A stretch of 14,627 bases of DNA, taken from the NCBI GenBank assembly GCA_002364735.1, contig DEZB01000006.1:1-14627 (forward strand), read 5' to 3'. Positions 14,604 to 14,627 of this stretch are shown piece by piece; positions within the stretch are counted from its first letter, which is position 1, and every line of letters starts with the position of its first letter. The DNA comes from Bacteroidales bacterium UBA3143. GTDB lineage: Bacteria; Bacteroidota; Bacteroidia; Bacteroidales; Dysgonomonadaceae. The notes beneath the pieces are model-generated. The model was given only the letters and a program-made list of their open reading frames with translations, was not told the origin of the DNA and did no database searches. A program made the translations under genes and the position numbers.

Positions 14604-14627
14604 TGGTAAGCATTCGGTGAACCCCGT

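Larger units (their letters stand above)
13355..14627. other. 1.27-kb region without a gene, dense in hairpins and repeats
   Basis: No reading frame on either strand has a convincing start, composition or family. The region instead carries many short palindromes and repeats, listed separately below. An A-rich stretch at 13630-13680 holds four copies of AGAATAA. From 14240 to 14440 I see nothing specific. Local GC content rises in the hairpins between 13829 and 14240, in contrast to the AT-rich surroundings. Confidence 0.7.

Overview
The window looks like a chromosomal segment of an AT-rich Bacteroidota bacterium, most likely of the order Bacteroidales. The support is: candidate promoters of the Bacteroidota type (a -7 element TAnnTTTG, best seen before asnA, where TTTG, a 19-bp gap and TACTTTTG line up), little use of Shine-Dalgarno sites, a FadL/OmpP1-type outer membrane barrel, the PyrK plus PyrD-B form of dihydroorotate dehydrogenase, AsnA, and the group AMP nucleosidase, DNA polymerase III delta and small HSDR_N-domain protein, which I recall as common neighbours in this phylum. 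I cannot name a genus.

Layout. Positions 1-504 hold no gene apart from a promoter near the right end. 505-1900 holds a SPOR-domain lipoprotein and an MBL-fold hydrolase resembling PhnP. 2133-5211 holds two exported proteins: a low-complexity protein rich in Gly/Tyr/Trp and then Ser/Arg, and a FadL-family outer membrane protein. A perfect 54-bp palindrome separates these from the minus-strand HSDR_N-domain gene. That gene is divergent from AMP nucleosidase (amn) and holA, and the two promoter regions are interleaved. A hairpin that includes the holA stop codon lies between holA and a convergent, exported glutathione peroxidase. About 0.8 kb of AT-rich DNA without a gene follows. An XRE-type regulator then precedes pyrK and pyrD, which overlap by 13 bp. 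AsnA and uracil-DNA glycosylase form a probable two-gene unit.

The last 1.27 kb (13355-14627) has no credible gene but much structure: a 41-bp-period repeat, many short perfect hairpins (several with GC-rich stems and 3-nt loops), a 20-nt inverted repeat enclosing two GC hairpins, and a predicted three-way-junction fold. It looks like a mosaic of palindromic interspersed elements and is the least explained part of the window.

Most genes are housekeeping: nucleotide salvage and pyrimidine synthesis (amn, pyrK, pyrD), DNA replication and repair (holA, ung), asparagine synthesis (asnA), peroxide defence (glutathione peroxidase) and the cell envelope (SPOR lipoprotein, low-complexity protein, FadL barrel). 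I found no CRISPR array, rRNA, tRNA, transposase, phage gene or recognisable defence operon. The only hint of a nuclease is the isolated HSDR_N domain.
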